Source of the DNA: Tabrizicola sp.
Lineage (GTDB): Bacteria > Pseudomonadota > Alphaproteobacteria > Rhodobacterales > Rhodobacteraceae
Direction: 5' to 3'
Length of the DNA: 64,000 bases
Assembly (NCBI RefSeq): GCF_030694085.1
Contig: NZ_JAUXZE010000082.1
Span: 62,001 to 126,000, forward strand
Shown here: positions 51,019 to 59,035 of the stretch, piece by piece
Layout: each line of letters begins with the position of its first letter
Numbering within the stretch: the first letter of the stretch is position 1
Made by a program: the position numbers and the translations under genes
Notes under the pieces: model-generated
What the model was told of the DNA's origin: nothing
What the model saw: only the letters and a program-made list of their open reading frames with translations
The model's database searches: none

Positions 51019-51735
51019 ATGCGCCCGTCAGGCAGAAAATTAAGCGATCTACGGGCGGTTTCAATCGAAACCAACGTGATGCGGCACGCCGAAGGCTCTT
51101 GCCTGATCAAGATGGGCGACACGCATGTCCTTTGCTCCGCCACGATCGAGGACAAGGCACCCCCGTTCCTGAAGAACACCGGCCAGGGTTGGGTGACTGC
51201 GGAATACGGGATGCTGCCCCGCGCCACGAACTCCCGGACGCGCCGGGAAGCGGCGGCGGGCAAGCAATCGGGCCGGACGCAGGAAATTCAACGCCTTATC
51301 GGCAGGTCCCTGCGCGCGGGCGTGGACCGTCAGGCCATGGGTGAACGGCAGATCGTCGTCGATTGCGACGTGATCCAGGCCGACGGCGGCACCCGCTGCG
51401 CCTCGATCACCGGCGGTTGGGTTGCGCTGCGTCTGGCGGTGAACAAGCTTTTGACCTCGGGCGTGATCGTGTCGGATCCGATGCTGGATCACGTTTCCGC
51501 TGTGTCCTGCGGCATCTACGCCGGCCAACCCTTGCTTGACCTCGACTACCCCGAGGATTCCGCAGCCGGGACCGACGGCAACTTTGTCATGACCGGCGCC
51601 GGCAAGCTGATCGAGGTGCAGATGTCCGCCGAAGGGTCAGCCTTCAGCCAGGACGAACTTCTGCAACTCCTCGACCTCGCCCGTGCGGGCAACGCGGCGC
51701 TGGTTTCGGCACAGCGGGCCGCCCTGGGTCTGTGA
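51019..51735 (+). CDS. rph: ribonuclease PH
   Basis: Phosphorolytic 3'-exonuclease trimming tRNA 3' ends, 238 residues. It has MRPSGRKLSDLRAVSIETN, GWVTAEYGMLPRATNSRTRREAAAGKQSGRTQEIQRLIGRSLRA (phosphate-binding Arg cluster) and DCDVIQADGGTRCASITGGWVAL, complete. GAAAGG lies ten bases upstream. The stop overlaps the rdgB start. Confidence 0.97.
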   Translation: MRPSGRKLSDLRAVSIETNVMRHAEGSCLIKMGDTHVLCSATIEDKAPPFLKNTGQGWVTAEYGMLPRATNSRTRREAAAGKQSGRTQEIQRLIGRSLRAGVDRQAMGERQIVVDCDVIQADGGTRCASITGGWVALRLAVNKLLTSGVIVSDPMLDHVSAVSCGIYAGQPLLDLDYPEDSAAGTDGNFVMTGAGKLIEVQMSAEGSAFSQDELLQLLDLARAGNAALVSAQRAALGL

Positions 51736-52340
51736 TGCTGAAGCGCGGGGATCGCCTTTTGGTCGCCACGCACAACCGTGGCAAGCTGGAAGAGATCGCC
51801 GATCTTCTGGCCCCTTTCGATGTAACCGTCGTCGGGGCTGGGGACCTAGGCCTGCCCGAACCCGAAGAGACAGAGACCACTTTCGTTGGCAACGCGCGCC
51901 TCAAGGCCCACGCCGCCGCAAGGGCCTCCGGTCTGGTCGCGCTGGCCGACGATTCCGGCCTCGCTGTCGATGCGCTGAATGGCGCGCCGGGTGTCTTCAC
52001 CGCCGATTGGGCCACCACCTCGAAAGGCCGCGACTTCGCCGTGGGAATGACCCGCGTCTGGCGCGAGCTTGAGGCCATCCACGCCCCCGAACCCCGCACC
52101 GCCCAATTCTGCTGCACGCTCGTCCTTGCCCACCCGGACAGCCAAGACCTTGTCTTTGAAGGAAAATCCCCCGGCCGCCTCGTCTGGCCGGGTCGCGGCG
52201 AACAGGGCCACGGCTTTGACCCCATCTTCATGCCCGACGGCTATACCCAGACCTTCGGCGAGATGGACCGCTGGGAGAAAAACCGCCTCTCCCACCGCGC
52301 CGATGCTTTCCAGAAGCTTGTCACGGCCCTGTTTCCCTGA
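51735..52340 (+). CDS. rdgB: non-canonical purine NTP pyrophosphatase (RdgB/HAM1)
   Basis: Hydrolyses dITP/XTP to monophosphates to keep them out of DNA; 201 residues. It has LLVATHNRGKLEEIADLL, VALADDSGLAVDALNGAPGVF, GQGHGFDPIF-type block GEQGHGFDPIFMPDG and the C-terminal LSHRADAFQKL. The start is ATG at 51735 (TGATG with rph); a GTG at 51732 is also possible. Operon rph-rdgB-hemW, each junction overlapping. Confidence 0.96.
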   Translation: MLKRGDRLLVATHNRGKLEEIADLLAPFDVTVVGAGDLGLPEPEETETTFVGNARLKAHAAARASGLVALADDSGLAVDALNGAPGVFTADWATTSKGRDFAVGMTRVWRELEAIHAPEPRTAQFCCTLVLAHPDSQDLVFEGKSPGRLVWPGRGEQGHGFDPIFMPDGYTQTFGEMDRWEKNRLSHRADAFQKLVTALFP

Positions 52341-53527
52341 TGGCTGCCCCGGCTTATGAAGATTGGCGCCACGCCGGATTTGGCCTGTATATACACTGGC
52401 CCTTCTGCCAGTCGAAATGCCCCTACTGCGACTTCAACAGCCACGTTTCGGCACGGATCGATCAATCCCGCTGGCTTCAGGCGTTCGAAGCCGAAATCGA
52501 CCGTATCGGCGCCCTGACCGAAGGCCGCATCCTGAACACCGTCTTCTTCGGCGGCGGCACCCCGTCCCTGATGGAAGCCGCCACCTTGCAAGGCATCCTC
52601 GACCGCACCCGCGCGACCTGGACCCTCGCGAACGACATCGAGATCACCCTGGAAGCCAACCCAGGCAGCGTCGAGGCCGCCCGCTTCGAAGGATACGCCA
52701 AAGCCGGGGTGAACCGGGTTTCCCTTGGAATCCAGTCCCTTGACCCCGAAGACCTCCGCCGCCTCGGCCGGATGCACACGGTTGATGAGGCAGCTAGTGC
52801 CATCGCCATCGCTCAGTCCGCCTTCGACCGAGTCTCGATCGACCTGATCTATGCCCGCCAGAACCAGACGCTTCCGGCCTGGCGCGACGAACTCCTCCGC
52901 GCGCTGGACTTCGGCACCTCACACCTCTCGCTTTACCAGCTGACCATCGAGGACGGGACGGTCTTCGGCCAGATGCATGCCAAGAACCTCCTCAAGGGCC
53001 TGCCGGAAGAGGACCTCTCCGCCGACATGTTCGAACTGACGCAAGAGATCACCCGCAACGCCGGTCTCCCCGCCTACGAGGTGTCGAATCACGCCCGCCC
53101 CGGCGACGAATCACGCCACAACCTGATCTACTGGCGGATGGGCGACTATGTGGGAATCGGCCCCGGCGCTCACGGCCGCCTGACCCTCGAATCAGCCCGG
53201 TTCGCGACCGAGGCGGAACGCCAGCCGACCCCCTGGCTCAACCGAACCCTGTCCCTGCCCGGAAGTGCCGAGGCGACGGACCGGCTGTCGGCCGAGGATC
53301 GCGCCTCGGAATACCTGATGTTCGCGCTGCGCCTGAAAGAGGGTGCTTCCCTCAGCCGCTTCGCCGCATTGGCCGGTGCGCCGCTGTCAGCCGCAGCGCT
53401 GTCCGAGGTGACTGCCCTGGGCTTCCTTCACCAGGACGGCGACCGCATCCACACGACCGAAACCGGCGTCATGATGCTGAACGGCATCCTGCGGGCGCTG
53501 CTGGCGGGTCGGCAAAGCGCTGGCTGA
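52340..53527 (+). CDS. hemW: radical SAM haem chaperone HemW
   Basis: A 395-residue radical SAM protein of the HemN/HemW family. The cluster motif is HWPFCQSKCPYCDFNSH (CxxxCxxC), and TVFFGGGTPSLM and the NPGSVEAARFEGYAKAGVNRVSLGIQS block follow. Compared with coproporphyrinogen dehydrogenase HemN, the N-terminal extension with the extra Cys is absent, which favours HemW. A GTATATAC octamer at 52387 encodes Leu-Tyr-Ile-His with ATA; it is the last octamer before the origin. The stop abuts the convergent parB stop (TGATCA). Confidence 0.92.
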   Translation: MAAPAYEDWRHAGFGLYIHWPFCQSKCPYCDFNSHVSARIDQSRWLQAFEAEIDRIGALTEGRILNTVFFGGGTPSLMEAATLQGILDRTRATWTLANDIEITLEANPGSVEAARFEGYAKAGVNRVSLGIQSLDPEDLRRLGRMHTVDEAASAIAIAQSAFDRVSIDLIYARQNQTLPAWRDELLRALDFGTSHLSLYQLTIEDGTVFGQMHAKNLLKGLPEEDLSADMFELTQEITRNAGLPAYEVSNHARPGDESRHNLIYWRMGDYVGIGPGAHGRLTLESARFATEAERQPTPWLNRTLSLPGSAEATDRLSAEDRASEYLMFALRLKEGASLSRFAALAGAPLSAAALSEVTALGFLHQDGDRIHTTETGVMMLNGILRALLAGRQSAG

Positions 53528-54427
53528 TCAATCTTCATCTGGTAGCTGCGACAGAATCCGACACAACCTGTCGAGATCCTCAAGCGAAGCGTAGCGGATC
53601 GTCAGCTCTCCACTTTCGCTGCCGGTAGAATGGTCGATCCGCACCGGCAGCTTCAGGTTAGCCGCCAGATCCGCCTCCAACGCCCGGGTATCCGCATCCT
53701 TTTCGGGCACATTCCGGGCCTTCGACGTCAAGGGCTTCGCGCTTTCCTGCACCTTCACCAGGCGTTCGGTTTCCCGAACCGACAGCCCCTTGGCAACGAT
53801 CTGCGCTGCCAGTTCAGCCGCTTTCGCGCTACCGATCAGCGCCCGAGCGTGACCGGCCGACAGCGCCCCGTCGCGCACCATGTCCTGCACGTCTGTCGGC
53901 AACGTCAGCAACCGCAGCAAGTTCGCCACGTGGCTGCGGCTCCGGCTCAGTGCTTCGGCCAGTTTCTCTTGCGTGTGCCCGAATCGAGTCATCAACTGCC
54001 GGAAGCCCAGCGCCTCTTCGATCGCGTTCAAGTCGGCTCGTTGTATGTTCTCGATGATCGCAACTTCGAGGACCTCGGTATCGTTAAGGTCCCGCACGAC
54101 AACAGGAACTTCGTGCAGTTGCGCCAACTGCGCGGCCCGCCACCGCCGCTCACCGGCAACGATCTCGTACACGTCGCGGCCCGGCTTCCGCCGCACGATA
54201 AGGGGCTGAATCACCCCCTTCTGCCGAATCGAATCGGCCAGGCTATCCAGGTCTTCCTTGCGGAAATCCATGCGGGGCTGCTGGGGGTTCGGCTCCAGTT
54301 TGTCGACCGGCACGTGCAGTTCTGCTTTTCGCGCCATAGCCATCTGCTCGGGGCCCGCCAGATGCACATCGGCCATCAGGGCCGATAGACCACGGCCAAG
54401 ACCGCGCTTCTCGTTCTTGCTGGACAT
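53528..54427 (-). CDS. parB: chromosome partitioning protein ParB
   Basis: CTPase/DNA-binding protein that loads on parS and spreads; 299 residues. It starts with the ParA-contact motif KRGLGRGLSALMADV, then VPVDKLEPNPQQPR, the CTP-binding GERRWRAAQLA and IENIQRADLNAIEEA, and the HTH QEKLAEALSRSRSHVANLLRLLTLP. The C-terminal dimerisation part ends near LEDLDRLCRIL. It is downstream of parA, 2 bp apart. Confidence 0.98.
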   Translation of the reverse strand: MSSKNEKRGLGRGLSALMADVHLAGPEQMAMARKAELHVPVDKLEPNPQQPRMDFRKEDLDSLADSIRQKGVIQPLIVRRKPGRDVYEIVAGERRWRAAQLAQLHEVPVVVRDLNDTEVLEVAIIENIQRADLNAIEEALGFRQLMTRFGHTQEKLAEALSRSRSHVANLLRLLTLPTDVQDMVRDGALSAGHARALIGSAKAAELAAQIVAKGLSVRETERLVKVQESAKPLTSKARNVPEKDADTRALEADLAANLKLPVRIDHSTGSESGELTIRYASLEDLDRLCRILSQLPDED

Positions 54428-54429
54428 GC

Positions 54430-55233
54430 TCAGGCCTCTGAAACTTCTGGAGTTTTACGGCGGTCGGCGATTTCCTTCGCCAGGGCTCGATAGGCCTCGG
54501 CTCCTTTGGAGCCGGTATCATAGGTCAGCACGGGCAGTGCATAGGAAGGCGCTTCGCTGATTCGCACGTTCCGGGGAATCGTCGTCCTCATCACCAGGTC
54601 GCCCATATTCGCGCGGGCGTCGGCTTCAACCTGCGCCGTCAACCTGTTGCGGCGATCATGCATGGTCAACACAATACCTTCGATCCGCAGGTCCGGGTTT
54701 GCTGATCGCCGCACATCGCGAATCGTCAGCATCAGCTGCGAAAGGCCTTCCAGCGCAAAGAACTCGCACTGCAGGGGCACAAGCACGGAATGGGCAGCAA
54801 CAAGCGCATTCACTGTCAGCAGGCTTAAGGCTGGCGGGCAGTCGATCAGGATGTAGTCGAAGCCGTATCCGTCCATTTCTGGCCGACGAAGCGCATCATG
54901 CAGCAAGTAGCTGCGCTTTTCGTTGGAAACGATGTCCAGGTCCGCCGAAGACAGATCTGCATTCGCTGGAATGATCATGATCTCTGGAATGTTGGTTTCC
55001 ATAACAACATCCAGTAGATCGACACCATCGACGATCAAGTCATAGCTTGTCTTCTTGCGCGCATCCGGCCGCACACCAAGCCCGGTCGAAGAGTTTCCCT
55101 GCGGATCAATGTCCACCAACAGGACCTTCTTGCCCAGCTCGGCAAGTCCGGCAGCCAGGTTGATCGCGGTCGTCGTCTTGCCAACGCCGCCCTTCTGGTT
55201 GGCCAATGCAAGGATATGGGGGTGGTCAGACAT
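54430..55233 (-). CDS. parA: chromosome partitioning ATPase ParA
   Basis: Soj/ParA ATPase of 267 residues driving origin segregation. It has HILALANQKGGVGKTTTAINLAAGLAELGKKVLLVDIDPQGNSSTGLG (deviant Walker A), DYILIDCPPALSLLTVNAL (Walker B) and PLQCEFFALEGLSQL. It overlaps the rsmG end by 8 bp. The mnmE-mnmG-rsmG-parA-parB order is the standard origin-proximal cluster. Confidence 0.98.
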   Translation of the reverse strand: MSDHPHILALANQKGGVGKTTTAINLAAGLAELGKKVLLVDIDPQGNSSTGLGVRPDARKKTSYDLIVDGVDLLDVVMETNIPEIMIIPANADLSSADLDIVSNEKRSYLLHDALRRPEMDGYGFDYILIDCPPALSLLTVNALVAAHSVLVPLQCEFFALEGLSQLMLTIRDVRRSANPDLRIEGIVLTMHDRRNRLTAQVEADARANMGDLVMRTTIPRNVRISEAPSYALPVLTYDTGSKGAEAYRALAKEIADRRKTPEVSEA

Positions 55234-55855
55234 GGCGGTGAATATTCCTGATCACAAGAAGTGCGGCTTCGCCTTCGGACAAGCTTGGCTGCGTGTCAAC
55301 TTCAAAGTCCCAGGCCTTGCGAGCTTGAGAGATCTCGTCCTGATATCGTGCGCCTTTAGGGAAGATCGCGACGCCGGCGCGGCATAAGTGCAGTTTGGCA
55401 AAGCCAAGAAGCTCGGACAGAGGAGCGAGCGCACGCGCGGACAGAACGTCGACATCCAAAGGCTTTAGCGATTCGATTCGTTCGCTTCTGACAGTCACGT
55501 CCAAAGCTAGGGCTTGTGCAGCCTGTCGAAGGAAAGTGGCTTTTCGCAGGTCTGATTCGACAAGCGTTACGTGAAGCTTTGGCTGTAGCTCTTTAGCAAG
55601 CACAGCCACAACAAGCCCCGGGAAGCCGCCACCCGATCCAAGGTCCGCCCAGGATGTGGCGTCGTGTGGACAAAGTGCGAATACTTGTGCAGAATCTGCG
55701 ATGTGCCTATCCCACAGCTCCGGCAGAGACTTCTTGCTGACGAGATTTATCGCTGGATTCCAGCGCAGCACAAGCGCTTCGTACGCCCGCAGAGCCTCGA
55801 ATGTTTCACGTGAAACATTGACTCCGGCCACAGCAAAATCAGTCGAAGCCGTCAT
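55226..55855 (-). CDS. rsmG: 16S rRNA (guanine-527-N7) methyltransferase
   Basis: Methylates G527 of 16S rRNA; 209 residues. It has YEALVLRWNPAINLVSKKSLPELWDRHIADSAQV, the SAM motif WADLGSGGGFPGLVVAVLA and ARALAPLSELLGFA. A parS site is embedded in its codons for NVSRETFE. Base composition is noticeably less GC-rich than in mutS or the rpsO-hslU stretch. It overlaps mnmG by 4 bp. Confidence 0.96.
   Translation of the reverse strand: MTASTDFAVAGVNVSRETFEALRAYEALVLRWNPAINLVSKKSLPELWDRHIADSAQVFALCPHDATSWADLGSGGGFPGLVVAVLAKELQPKLHVTLVESDLRKATFLRQAAQALALDVTVRSERIESLKPLDVDVLSARALAPLSELLGFAKLHLCRAGVAIFPKGARYQDEISQARKAWDFEVDTQPSLSEGEAALLVIRNIHRHV
55802..55817. promoter_or_regulatory. parS site 1
   Basis: TGTTTCACGTGAAACA, an exact match to the conserved 16-bp ParB site, inside rsmG. 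It lies 1.4 kb from parB and about 6 kb from the putative oriC. Confidence 0.95.
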
Positions 55856-57723
55856 CCTGCAAGCTTTTCGCCGGGCTTGCGCAAATGCGCAAGGATCAGA
55901 AGCAGCGCTGCTGGAGTAACGCCCTCTATGCGCGATGCCTGCAGGATTGTGTCCGGTGCGACACGCGTAAGCTTTTGCTTCAGCTCGTTGGAGAGGCCTG
56001 AAATGCGGCTGTAGTCGAAGCCGTCGGGAATACGTTGTGTCTCCTGGCGCCGCAAGTCAGCGACTTCCCTCGCCTGCCGATCGGCATACTGATTATAGGT
56101 AGAGTCAATCTGTAGCAGTTCAAGAACCTCTCGGCCCAACATATTGTAGACGGGAAACGCCTTCACAATGCCATCGACCTCCACTCCGGGAAGCGACAGA
56201 ACGTCATAGGCTGTCCGCTTTCCCCCGTCCCTGCTCACTGCAATTCCCGCCTCGTTCAGAGCCTTGGGTCCCATCGTCACACCGGACAGCATGTCCCGTC
56301 CCGTTTCCAGGGCTTCCAGTTTCTTCAGAAACGCATCGCGCCGCGCCGCAGAGACACACTCGAGGTCCAGCCCGATTGGCGTGAGCCGCCGGTCTGCGTT
56401 GTCCGCGCGGACTGTCAGCCGGAACTCGGCGCGAGAGGTGAACATCCGATAGGGCTCCGTCACACCACGCGACGTCAGGTCATCGATCATCACGCCAATG
56501 TAGCTGTCGGTCCGACTGAACTCGACCGGCTCCCGACCGCTAGATGCAGCGGCAGCGTTCAGCCCGGCTACAATCCCTTGCGCTCCCGCTTCCTCATACC
56601 CCGTTGTTCCGTTGATCTGGCCGGCGAAGTAAAGCCCCTGTACGGCCCGGGTTTCCAGCGTCCTGTGCAATCCGCGCGGGTCGAAGTAGTCATACTCGAT
56701 CGCATAGCCTGGCTGCAGGATTACCGTCTCCTCCAGCCCCGGGATCGTTCGGATATAGGCGTGCTGGACCTCTTCGGGCAGCGAGGACGAAAGCCCGTTC
56801 GGATAGACCGTATGATCGTCCAGCCCCTCCGGCTCCAGGAACACCTGATGCGAGGTCTTGTCGGCAAAGCGCACGACTTTGTCCTCGATGGATGGGCAAT
56901 AACGCGGGCCAACACCCTCGATATGCCCCCCATACATGGCAGATCGACCCAGGTTGTCTCGCACGATCTGGTGTGTCGCCTCGGAAGTATGTGTGATTCC
57001 GCACGAAATCTGACGTGCTTCCGGGACCCGGTTCAGGAACGAGAAAACCGACGGCACCTCATCCCCGGGCTGGCTTTCCAGCTGCGCCCAATCGATCGTC
57101 CGCCCATCCAGCCGCGGCGGTGTGCCCGTCTTCAGCCGCCCCACCGGAAGCGCCAACTCGGCAAGTTGCGAGGCCAGCAGACGCGAAGGCGAATCGCCCA
57201 TCCGACCCCCCGACATCCGCCGGTCGCCGATGTGGATGACGCCGTTCAGGAAAGTTCCCGCTGTCAGCACCACTCGACCCGAGGCCAGATCCACCCCCGA
57301 GGCCAGAACGACCCCGGCCACAGCACCGCCGCTTAGCCGCAACCCGGCGACTTCGCCCTCGATGACGTCCAGGCCCGGCGTCGCCAGCAGTTCCGCCCGC
57401 ATCGCTTCACGATACAAACGCCGGTCAATCTGGGCCCGCGGTCCCTGCACGGCCGGTCCCTTCCGGCGGTTCAACAGGCGAAACTGGATACCCGCGCGGT
57501 CCGCCATCCGGCCCATCAAGCCGTCCAGCGCATCGATCTCGCGCACAAGGTGACCCTTGCCCAGGCCACCAATCGCCGGATTGCAGGACATCGCGCCCAG
57601 TGTTTCCACGCGCAGGGTCACCAGCGCAACCGACACACCCATCCGGGCCGCTGCCGCTGCCGCCTCGGCGCCCGCATGGCCGCCGCCGATCACGATGACA
57701 TCGTAGTGTTTCACGTGGAACAT
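55852..57723 (-). CDS. mnmG: tRNA uridine-5-carboxymethylaminomethyl modification enzyme MnmG
   Basis: FAD enzyme of 623 residues that, with MnmE, modifies U34 of tRNAs. It has YDVIVIGGGHAGAEAAAAAARMG (FAD), the SCNPAIGGLGKGHLVREIDALDGLMG block, GLYFAGQINGTTGYEEAGAQG and the C-terminal ISGLSNELKQKLTRVAPDTILQASRIEGVTPAAL. The start at 57723 (MFHVKHY) is chosen, as parS-encoded MFHVKH is the common N terminus; a GTG at 57735 is an alternative. It is coupled with rsmG. Confidence 0.97.
   Translation of the reverse strand: MFHVKHYDVIVIGGGHAGAEAAAAAARMGVSVALVTLRVETLGAMSCNPAIGGLGKGHLVREIDALDGLMGRMADRAGIQFRLLNRRKGPAVQGPRAQIDRRLYREAMRAELLATPGLDVIEGEVAGLRLSGGAVAGVVLASGVDLASGRVVLTAGTFLNGVIHIGDRRMSGGRMGDSPSRLLASQLAELALPVGRLKTGTPPRLDGRTIDWAQLESQPGDEVPSVFSFLNRVPEARQISCGITHTSEATHQIVRDNLGRSAMYGGHIEGVGPRYCPSIEDKVVRFADKTSHQVFLEPEGLDDHTVYPNGLSSSLPEEVQHAYIRTIPGLEETVILQPGYAIEYDYFDPRGLHRTLETRAVQGLYFAGQINGTTGYEEAGAQGIVAGLNAAAASSGREPVEFSRTDSYIGVMIDDLTSRGVTEPYRMFTSRAEFRLTVRADNADRRLTPIGLDLECVSAARRDAFLKKLEALETGRDMLSGVTMGPKALNEAGIAVSRDGGKRTAYDVLSLPGVEVDGIVKAFPVYNMLGREVLELLQIDSTYNQYADRQAREVADLRRQETQRIPDGFDYSRISGLSNELKQKLTRVAPDTILQASRIEGVTPAALLLILAHLRKPGEKLAG
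57707..57722. promoter_or_regulatory. parS site 2
   Basis: TGTTTCACGTGGAACA, whose complement TGTTCCACGTGAAACA is the other canonical parS form. It overlaps the first codons of mnmG, a conserved location for parS in many bacteria. Confidence 0.93.
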
Positions 57724-57738
57724 CCTTGGGAACACTCC

Positions 57739-59022
57739 CTACTTGCCGATGCAGAAGCTGGCGAAAATCTCGCCGAGCAGATCGTCCACATCTACGCGGC
57801 CGACAAGCGCATCCAACGCTCGCACAGCCTGCCGCAGATGTTCCGCCGCCAGCTCGACGCGCGAGTCGGGTCTTACCACTTCCGCCCGTGACTCGGCCAG
57901 AGAAGCAATCGCCGTTGTAACAGCCACGCGATGACGTTCGCGCACTAAGGCGCCCGCAGAGCCCACCCTGTCCCCAAGGATTTCACCGATCCGGGCCATC
58001 AATTCGGGGACGCCTTGCCCAGTCTTGCCCGAGACCGCAAGGCCAAGCTGACCAGATATGGTATCCGCCTTGCCCCAGACCACAAGATCATCACCAGTCG
58101 GCTCCAACAGCAGGCGTGAGCCATCCGACAGGAAAAGCCGCAAATCCGCCGCTTCGGCCCGGGCCAGGGCCCGCTCGATCCCGGCGCGTTCCAGCCGATC
58201 CCCGGTCTCACGTAGGCCCGCCGTATCAAGGAAAGTTACCGGCAGCCCGGCAATCTCCATTCGAACTTCGATCACATCGCGCGTCGTCCCGGCAATCTCG
58301 CTGGTAATCGCCGCCTCGCGCCCCGCCAGCTGATTCAGCAGCGTCGACTTTCCCGCGTTGGGCGCGCCCACGATGGCCACCTCGAACCCGTCGCGGATGC
58401 GTTCCGCTGCGGTCACCCCGGCCGCTTCGCGCCCCAGGTCGGCCATCAGCCCGTCGATCAGCGTCAGCACTTCGGGCGAGACGTCCACCGGAACGTCCTC
58501 GTCCGCAAAGTCGATCGTGGCCTCCAGCAAGGCCCCTGCCCGGATCAGATCGCGCCGCCAGCCTTCCACCTTTTGCCCGACCGACCCCGACAGCACCCGC
58601 ACGGCCTGCCGCCGCTGCGCCTCGGTCTCGGCGTCGATCAGATCGGCCAACCCTTCGACCTGCGCCAGGTCCAGGACGCCATTATCCAGAGCGCGCCGCG
58701 TGAACTCCCCCGGCTCTGCCAGCCGCAGGCCCGGTTGCGCAGACAAGGCTCGCAGCACCGCGCCCACGACCGCCGGCCCGCCATGACAATGCAGCTCCAC
58801 CACCGCCTCGCCGGTGAAGCTCGCGCGCTCGGCAAAGCACAGCACCAGCGCCTCATCCAGCAGTTCGCCGCCCCAAGTCACCCGCCGCAGCCCCGCAACG
58901 CGCGCAGCAGGCAACGACCCGCAAAGCGCAAGACCGGCTGCAAACGCCGCCGGTCCCGAGATCCGTACCACGGCGAGGCCCGACCGACCCCGCGCCGTGG
59001 CGAGGGCATAGATCGTGTCCAT
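57739..59022 (-). CDS. mnmE: tRNA modification GTPase MnmE
   Basis: A 427-residue GTPase partnering MnmG. The N-terminal folate domain starts MDTIYALATARGRSGLAVVRISG. The G domain has GAPNAGKSTLLNQLAGREAAITSEIAGTTRDV and FLDTAGLRET; G4 reads GKAD instead of the usual NKxD, a conservative alphaproteobacterial variant or real divergence. The C terminus FCIGK carries the catalytic Cys. It lies 13 bp downstream of rho and 15 bp upstream of mnmG. Confidence 0.97.
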   Translation of the reverse strand: MDTIYALATARGRSGLAVVRISGPAAFAAGLALCGSLPAARVAGLRRVTWGGELLDEALVLCFAERASFTGEAVVELHCHGGPAVVGAVLRALSAQPGLRLAEPGEFTRRALDNGVLDLAQVEGLADLIDAETEAQRRQAVRVLSGSVGQKVEGWRRDLIRAGALLEATIDFADEDVPVDVSPEVLTLIDGLMADLGREAAGVTAAERIRDGFEVAIVGAPNAGKSTLLNQLAGREAAITSEIAGTTRDVIEVRMEIAGLPVTFLDTAGLRETGDRLERAGIERALARAEAADLRLFLSDGSRLLLEPTGDDLVVWGKADTISGQLGLAVSGKTGQGVPELMARIGEILGDRVGSAGALVRERHRVAVTTAIASLAESRAEVVRPDSRVELAAEHLRQAVRALDALVGRVDVDDLLGEIFASFCIGK

Positions 59023-59035
59023 CGCCAGCCGCCTG

